A DNA stretch of 7,091 nt from positions 1 to 7,091 of the forward strand of contig CALFXQ010000368.1 of NCBI GenBank assembly GCA_937958285.1, read 5' to 3'. Below are positions 1 to 4,405 of the stretch, in pieces. This stretch comes from an uncultured Fusibacter sp. Its GTDB lineage: Bacteria > Bacillota > Clostridia > Peptostreptococcales > Acidaminobacteraceae. Position numbers and translations under genes: made by a program. Under the pieces are notes generated by a model, which saw only the letters and a list, made by a program, of their open reading frames with translations, ran no database searches and was not told the DNA's origin. Positions within the stretch are counted from its first letter, which is position 1. Every line of letters begins with the position of its first letter.

Positions 1-109
1 GATAAATTATCTTAGTCGACCAGATAGAAATCTAAGTAAATTGATTCAGTACAGTGAAAGATTAAAATGTTATGAAATTTTAAAATCATATTTGGAGGTT
101 CTGGTTTGA
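1..109 (+). CDS. AbiEi-like antitoxin / transcriptional regulator, C-terminal end only (partial at left edge)
   Basis: The frame starting at base 2 is open for 35 codons and ends at TGA 107-109. The tail contains NLSKLIQYSERLKCYEILKS and then YLEVLV at the C-terminus. This resembles the usual end of AbiEi-family (COG5340-type) antitoxins, a helix of the kind 'L..yA..l.v...v..YLEvLl'. In known AbiE systems AbiEi has an N-terminal winged helix that represses the operon and a C-terminal domain needed for antitoxicity; only the end of the latter is visible. The stop codon shares base 109 with the ATG of the AbiEii-like gene (TGATG), the usual translational coupling of antitoxin and toxin. The N-terminus, promoter and operator repeats lie outside the window. 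The call rests on a short tail plus the partner gene, so it is good but not certain. Confidence 0.75.
   Translation, partial: INYLSRPDRNLSKLIQYSERLKCYEILKSYLEVLV
94..98 (+). promoter_or_regulatory. Ribosome binding site of the abiEii-like gene
   Basis: GGAGG lies 10 bases before ATG 109 and 7 bases before an in-frame TTG at 106. It sits inside the end of the upstream antitoxin gene. ATG 109 is preferred because ATG is the stronger codon and the TGATG overlap with the upstream stop is the common arrangement for this gene pair. TTG 106 would add only one residue. Confidence 0.7.
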
Positions 110-1011
110 TGAATGCTGACTCTGTTAAAGCCAGATTGAAGAAATCCGCTAAAGAAAGCGAGAGACTATTCCAAGATGAGCTGGTAATCTATTGCCTAGA
201 ACGTACGATTTACAGAATTTCTCAATCAGAATATAATGAGAATTTCACTTTAAAAGGTGGAATCTTTCTGTATGCCCTATTTGATGGAAATTTTAGTAGA
301 GCCACAAGGGATATTGATTTGTTAGGAAGATTTATGGATAACACAATCGAAACGATGAGAGAAGTTTTTGAATGCATATTATCGATTAAATTTGATGATG
401 CGATAGTTTATGATCTAAAGTCTATTTCTATAAAATCAATAACGGAATTTAAAGAGTTTCCAGGCATTAATGTAACCGTTACTGCAATGTTGGATAAAAC
501 ACGAGTTCCGATTTCAATAGATATTGGGTTTGGTGATGTCATTTATCCAGAGCGGGTCATCATGGATTTTCCAACTTTATTAGATATGGAAGTTCCCAAA
601 ATTTATGCCTATTCACTGTCATCCGTTGTTGCTGAAAAATTTGAAGCAATTGTTTCACTTGGTTATGCAAACAGCCGATTCAAAGATTTTTATGATATAT
701 ATATGCTGATTAAAAGCTTTAACTTTGATGGGAAAGAACTCTCAAAAGCAATTGAAGAAACTTTTCGTCATAGGAAAACACCTTTAACTGATATTGTGGC
801 ATTTGAAGACAAGTTTATTGGGGATAGAGAGCGGATTGCAAGATGGAACTCCTTTACTAATAAGAAACGTACAATGAGTCGTTTTGCGTTTGGTACTGTA
901 GTCGAGGGGATTAAAATGTTTTTAGTGCCTATAGTTGAATCTTTGAATAAAAAAGAGATATTTGAACTTGAATGGGTCTCAGAAATATCGATTTGGACAA
1001 AATCAATGTAA
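109..1011 (+). CDS. AbiEii-family nucleotidyltransferase toxin (type IV toxin-antitoxin system, AbiE)
   Basis: A 300-residue protein of the AbiEii/DUF1814 family, within the family's usual length. Residues are counted from ATG 109. The nucleotidyltransferase core is visible: KGG at 49-51 followed by R67-D68-I69-D70 (the GG...DxD metal site), a second acidic strand ISIDIGFGD ending at D143 with D138, then VAEKFEAI (E176, K177) and SRFKDFYDI (R190, K192, D193, D196), which match family motifs III and IV. AbiEii proteins, including the related MenT toxins, transfer nucleotides; some MenT members modify tRNA 3' ends. AbiEii blocks growth and aborts phage infection and is countered by AbiEi without a stable toxin-antitoxin complex. 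The target here is unknown. All core motifs are intact, so the enzyme is probably active. It follows the antitoxin fragment by a one-base overlap and precedes the Wadjet operon by 55 bases. Its base composition looks more AT-rich than the jet genes. Confidence 0.9.
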   Translation: MNADSVKARLKKSAKESERLFQDELVIYCLERTIYRISQSEYNENFTLKGGIFLYALFDGNFSRATRDIDLLGRFMDNTIETMREVFECILSIKFDDAIVYDLKSISIKSITEFKEFPGINVTVTAMLDKTRVPISIDIGFGDVIYPERVIMDFPTLLDMEVPKIYAYSLSSVVAEKFEAIVSLGYANSRFKDFYDIYMLIKSFNFDGKELSKAIEETFRHRKTPLTDIVAFEDKFIGDRERIARWNSFTNKKRTMSRFAFGTVVEGIKMFLVPIVESLNKKEIFELEWVSEISIWTKSM

Positions 1012-1066
1012 AAAACGTGTTGTGAAAGGTTCGAGTATACAACTATTTTTATACAGGAGGGGTTAT
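1012..1066 (+). other. Gap between the AbiE module and the Wadjet operon
   Basis: This is the only non-coding gap longer than two bases in the window (55 bases). It holds the jetD ribosome binding site and a weak 5-bp inverted repeat (GTATA 1035-1039 / TATAC 1050-1054, 10-base loop). There is no stable G+C stem followed by a T-run, so no convincing terminator separates the two modules. TTGTGA at 1020-1025 followed by a poor -10-like ACTATT about 16 bases later is at best a weak promoter. Read-through from the AbiE operon into jetDABC is therefore plausible, but a local jet promoter cannot be excluded. Confidence 0.45.
1055..1060 (+). promoter_or_regulatory. Strong ribosome binding site that sets the jetD start
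   Basis: AGGAGG, extended by two further G, lies 6 bases before ATG 1067. The longer in-frame start at ATG 962 would overlap the toxin gene by 50 bases and has no comparable site. This decides for a 337-residue JetD. Confidence 0.85.
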
Positions 1067-2080
1067 ATGGCTGTAGCCGGATTTGACAAAGGGATCAAAA
1101 CTGTAGAAGCTTTGCAAAAGGCGCTAGGGATTTATGATTATCAGGAATTTCATAAGACAATCAAAGCACTGGTAGCCCAGGGTAAATTGAAACCGACAAA
1201 AGATGGGAAAGACACCAATGGCAAACAGCCACCGCTTGCAAAGAAGTATCGAGTCATCGAAGAGCACTGTGAGGATTTAGGGGAGGATTTGATTCGCGAA
1301 ATCGAAATGAATTTCCCCTTAATCTATAATCGCAGTTATTATAAAAGTCATCTCGAGCAGTATCTTGAAGACCGGGAGTGGGTGCTTAAACTATGTGCCT
1401 ACCACAGTAGAGCGGATTGTCCACTGTCTGAGGAGATGTCGATCAACGAGCGATTCTATGACATGTTTAGACTTGAGAAGCTCGGAACGGACTTTCGAAT
1501 TCTGTCCATTCTAAGAAAACTAGGCATAGATTATAGCGATCTTAATTGCTATAAAACGCCAGAGCCTTTTATTTATTATTCAATAACGGAACTCATTGCC
1601 AACAAAATCTTAATCATTGAGAACAAGGATACTTGGTACACCATGAGGAAGCTCATGAAAGAAGGACAAGGACCATTTGATACCATCATCTATGGGGAAG
1701 GAAAGAAGATTTTAAGCAGTATTGAAGAAATTGAAGTTCATCAAAAGGAGTATTTTAGGGACGCAAAGAGTGAATACTTTTACTTTGGGGATTTGGACGA
1801 TGAAGGGTTAAAGATTTTCTTGTTGCTGAAGGAAAAAATGAAGCCGTTAGTAATTAGCCTTTGGGAAGATGGTTATAACACTATGCTAGAGGCGGCAAGC
1901 ATTCCAGAGTGCTGGCGGAAATACAAAGATCAAAAAAGTTTAAGCAGACAGCAGATAGAATCTGCTTTGCATTTCTTACCAGATGAGAAACTGGACAATG
2001 TGATGCATTATTTTTCAGAAAATCTCTATTTACCTCAAGAGATTGTGAACCATAGAATACTCAGGAAAATGTGGGGTTAA
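1067..2080 (+). CDS. jetD: Wadjet nuclease subunit JetD (Toprim / TopoVI-A-like, DUF2220-type C-terminus)
   Basis: A 337-residue protein. In known Wadjet systems JetD dimerises like topoisomerase VI A / Spo11 and cuts plasmid DNA trapped by the JetABC motor. Residues 1-65 form a small helical, probably winged-helix, DNA-binding segment. A helical middle (about 70-120) leads to SINERF at 125-130, the counterpart of the conserved NERS motif of JetD. The Toprim domain begins at LIIENKDTW with E185 and carries GDLDDEG at 241-247 (D242, D244, with D245 next to them), the expected metal-binding Glu and DxD. The C-terminus has the family-like LPQE (322-325). Two motif differences from type I JetD stand out: Phe instead of Ser in NERS, and DDEG where type I has DTHG. 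No break is seen. The gene leads the operon, whereas type I loci carry jetD last; jetA starts one base after its stop. The Toprim assignment is strong; catalytic activity is inferred. Confidence 0.9.
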   Translation: MAVAGFDKGIKTVEALQKALGIYDYQEFHKTIKALVAQGKLKPTKDGKDTNGKQPPLAKKYRVIEEHCEDLGEDLIREIEMNFPLIYNRSYYKSHLEQYLEDREWVLKLCAYHSRADCPLSEEMSINERFYDMFRLEKLGTDFRILSILRKLGIDYSDLNCYKTPEPFIYYSITELIANKILIIENKDTWYTMRKLMKEGQGPFDTIIYGEGKKILSSIEEIEVHQKEYFRDAKSEYFYFGDLDDEGLKIFLLLKEKMKPLVISLWEDGYNTMLEAASIPECWRKYKDQKSLSRQQIESALHFLPDEKLDNVMHYFSENLYLPQEIVNHRILRKMWG

Positions 2081-2081
2081 C

Positions 2082-3647
2082 ATGTACGAATTTCTAAATA
2101 ATTTTCACAAGCGTATGGAGCTGGTGGCAATCCATCACTTCATGAATGAAATAGCAGTGGTCAAAGAGGGTCTGAGACAAACCACTCTGGATAAAAGGGA
2201 AGCGCTAAATCTACTTATGCAGCTGCTTTGTTTCATCATGGAGAAATCGCTCCTAGAGCAGTCGTGCACACTCAAGGACATGGCAGCCTATATTGAATTT
2301 TTACATATTGAACAGTCCTTTGGTGATCGTGGAGTGGATTACGAAGAACTTGCTAAGTATTTAGTGAGGGATGCCCTTCAAAATAAAGGAAAGCCATACT
2401 ATTTTGAGTCATATGATTTTAGTGCGAAAAAACCAACCACATACTTTATAAGATTGGTTGAAGACCGTTTGGTCCAAGTGGAGGGAAAAGCGGATTTCAG
2501 TTATAGTCTTACGGCGCAAGGGTTTCAATATCTATTCAGCACCTCAGAGGTTGAAGAAGCGCTACAGATGAATTTTGAACAATTAAGATTAAAATATGCG
2601 ATACAAAAAAGGAATTTCGGTTCTGCAAAAGAGAGTGTCGACAATTTGTTTACACTCAACAGAAAGCAGATTCTTAAAATACAGGAATACATCAGACAGA
2701 TCAAAGAAGACATCGGGATGTTTTCTGGACAGGATTATGAAGAAACCTACCGGACGACTTTTGATACACTGAGTGAGCAAAAAGAAAAACACGAGGAACT
2801 TTATACGTTGATCATGACGACCAAAGAGCAGTACATCCATCAGCATATGGAAAGAGAAAACGCAAAATTAGAGGAAGATCTTAAACACATCGATTATATT
2901 CAAACCAAGTTGCAACAGCTTCTCGGGGAACAACTCAAGATGTTCAAAGAGCATCAGACACTCAGTGAAGTCTATGATGATGCAATCAGCAATATTTTAT
3001 ATATTGGATTTGAGAATAGATTGAATATTGAAAAGGATATTCTAGAACCTTTTGAAGAAAACATCCATGCGTTAGACGGCATGCCGAATGTCTTGAAGCC
3101 ACTGTTTCTACCTAAAATGAAACGAATCTTCAACTTTAATCTGGCCTATGCCACTCAAAAAATTGAGGAAGATGAAAGTGAACTGGATGACCGTTCTGTT
3201 TTTTTCGAAGAGCAATTTAATGAAGAATCAGAAAAATTGCATCAGGAACGCATTGAATATGTTCATACAATCTATGATTTGATCGTGAGTCAAATTCTAG
3301 TGGGCGTTCATGAAAATCCAGTTAAGGGCGTGAAACTATCGAGCCTTTTTAGTGAGATTGAAGATGTGGATCTCCTTCGAAATGTACTCGTGCAACTTCA
3401 TAATGATCATTACCTTGATATAAAATCCATTCTTAAGAGTGGTGATGCGCATGTGTATACACCCGCAGAGGATTTCGATTTTGGTTATACCCTTTCGAGA
3501 GTGTTGAAGGGTAATGAAGTGCTGAACATATGTCGGTCGATTCAAACCCACATTAAGTTTGGTGAAAAGATAACCATTAAAGGCACAAACAATAAAAAAT
3601 ATTTGAGATGTTATGAAATGGAATTCTCTGATCAAAGGAGCCTATAA
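2082..3647 (+). CDS. jetA: Wadjet kleisin subunit JetA (MukF-like, resembles the DUF5716/JetA family)
   Basis: A 521-residue, soluble, mostly helical protein. JetA is the kleisin that bridges the two JetC heads and recruits JetB. The N-terminal 150 residues look like a helical dimerisation/winged-helix region ending in YSLTAQGFQYLFSTSE (141-156). The following stretch, with LRLKYAIQKRNFGSAKESVD (168-187) and RKQILKIQEYIRQI (194-207), is the most family-typical part. A long helical or coiled-coil segment runs from about 185 to 320. An acidic patch IEEDESELDD (361-370) follows, and a C-terminal winged helix (about 390-475, GVKLSSLFSEIEDVDLL at 416-432) should bind the JetC head. ATG 2082 follows the jetD stop by one base, with only a weak GTGGGG site at 2071-2076, so translation probably depends on coupling to jetD. 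Operon position and length agree with JetA; the DUF5716 match is from memory of the family pattern, not a search. Confidence 0.88.
   Translation: MYEFLNNFHKRMELVAIHHFMNEIAVVKEGLRQTTLDKREALNLLMQLLCFIMEKSLLEQSCTLKDMAAYIEFLHIEQSFGDRGVDYEELAKYLVRDALQNKGKPYYFESYDFSAKKPTTYFIRLVEDRLVQVEGKADFSYSLTAQGFQYLFSTSEVEEALQMNFEQLRLKYAIQKRNFGSAKESVDNLFTLNRKQILKIQEYIRQIKEDIGMFSGQDYEETYRTTFDTLSEQKEKHEELYTLIMTTKEQYIHQHMERENAKLEEDLKHIDYIQTKLQQLLGEQLKMFKEHQTLSEVYDDAISNILYIGFENRLNIEKDILEPFEENIHALDGMPNVLKPLFLPKMKRIFNFNLAYATQKIEEDESELDDRSVFFEEQFNEESEKLHQERIEYVHTIYDLIVSQILVGVHENPVKGVKLSSLFSEIEDVDLLRNVLVQLHNDHYLDIKSILKSGDAHVYTPAEDFDFGYTLSRVLKGNEVLNICRSIQTHIKFGEKITIKGTNNKKYLRCYEMEFSDQRSL
3634..3640 (+). promoter_or_regulatory. 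Ribosome binding site of jetB inside the end of jetA
   Basis: AAAGGAG lies 7 bases before ATG 3648, within the last codons of jetA. The jetA stop codon (3645-3647) directly abuts the jetB start, so the genes neither overlap nor have a gap. Confidence 0.8.
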
Positions 3648-4403
3648 ATGGACGAACATATCGTGATTGAACTCGAACAACAGAAAATTGAATTGCACCA
3701 AAGTTACAATGTGGCGATGAAAATCGTTTATTATTTATTGGATAAAGGTGAACTTTCTATCAATGATCATAAAGAATTCTATTTGGCTTACAGTGATCAT
3801 TCGATACAACAGGCAGTGGATGAAATCGCGGAGTCCTTCAAGGTTTTGATTCGCCGGTACAATCATGTCATTTATCTCATGCCCAATGAGGACAATGAGG
3901 TGATTGGTATGAAAATGCAAGATCTACGTGGTATTGCAGGTTCGGTAACGACCAATATCACTGCTTACTTGTCCCTGTATATCATGACGATTTTTTTGCA
4001 GCTTTTTTACAATGGCGTTGGTGAGAGTCTAAAGACGAGGGATTATGTCAGTATTCGTGAAGTGGTTGATCTGATTTCAGATCGACTTGAAAAAGCAGCT
4101 GCCAAAGAGCGCATATTGGAAGAAGAAGAGGAAACCGGTTATAACGTGATAGCGATCAAAGAGCATTGGAATGCCCTTCAAGAAGATGATGAGTTTCACC
4201 GCTCGCGAAACAGCAAATTTGGTTATGTTCGAAGTGTAGTCAAATTCCTCGAAAACCAAAAGCTGTTTATTCAGTACACCCATGATAACATAAGACCAAC
4301 AGCAAAGCTCACAGCACTTATGGGACATCAGTTCCTCGATCAAAACAGGAAAGAAAAGATTGAACAACTCTTCAGTGCAAAAAGTGTTCTTTTGGAGGAA
4401 TAG
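3648..4403 (+). CDS. jetB: Wadjet subunit JetB (MukE-like, resembles the DUF6063 family)
   Basis: A 251-residue soluble protein. JetB is the MukE/KITE-type partner that binds the JetA kleisin as a dimer and helps hold DNA. The N-terminal half (about 15-80) reads as a winged helix, with helices around 20-33 and 51-68 and a hairpin near 70-90 (YNHVIYLMPN at 71-80). A hydrophobic helix at 103-121 (ITAYLSLYIMTIFLQLF inside it) looks like a buried dimer helix; it is too isolated to call a membrane anchor. An acidic linker LEEEEE (157-162) leads to a second winged helix (about 168-235) with DNIRPTAKLTALM (213-225), a segment typical of DUF6063 proteins. It lies between kleisin and SMC genes with no gap before it and two bases after it. 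The alternative, a generic MukE homologue of another SMC system, is unlikely with jetD in the operon. Confidence 0.86.
   Translation: MDEHIVIELEQQKIELHQSYNVAMKIVYYLLDKGELSINDHKEFYLAYSDHSIQQAVDEIAESFKVLIRRYNHVIYLMPNEDNEVIGMKMQDLRGIAGSVTTNITAYLSLYIMTIFLQLFYNGVGESLKTRDYVSIREVVDLISDRLEKAAAKERILEEEEETGYNVIAIKEHWNALQEDDEFHRSRNSKFGYVRSVVKFLENQKLFIQYTHDNIRPTAKLTALMGHQFLDQNRKEKIEQLFSAKSVLLEE
4394..4398 (+). promoter_or_regulatory. Ribosome binding site of jetC inside the end of jetB
   Basis: GGAGG lies 7 bases before ATG 4406, in the last codons of jetB. It confirms this ATG as the start of jetC and suggests independent strong initiation of the SMC subunit. Confidence 0.85.
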
Positions 4404-4405
4404 AG

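Noticed and set aside
106..108. TTG 106 as start of the toxin gene
   Set aside because: Spacing to GGAGG is acceptable, but ATG 109 is a stronger codon and forms the usual TGATG coupling; the difference is one residue and cannot be settled from sequence alone.
1035..1054. Inverted repeat GTATA/TATAC before jetD as an operator or terminator
   Set aside because: Only 5 A+T-rich pairs with a 10-base loop; no stable stem and no proper T-run after it. Not above chance for this composition.
962..1066. Longer jetD start at ATG 962, adding 35 residues
   Set aside because: It would overlap the toxin gene by 50 bases and its extra residues (basic, Cys- and Gln-containing, no pattern) look like out-of-frame translation; AGGAGG 6 bases before ATG 1067 marks the real start.
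3400..3800. Recurring TGATCAT words (near 3403, 3762 and 3793) as a possible binding-site set
   Set aside because: They fall inside coding sequence, encode Asp-His or Asn-Asp-His type codon pairs, and have no regular spacing or shared flanks.
3954..4010. Hydrophobic helix in JetB (residues 103-121) as a transmembrane segment
   Set aside because: It contains Tyr, Gln, Ser and Thr, has no signal-like flank, and a buried helix in a soluble MukE-like dimer fits better.
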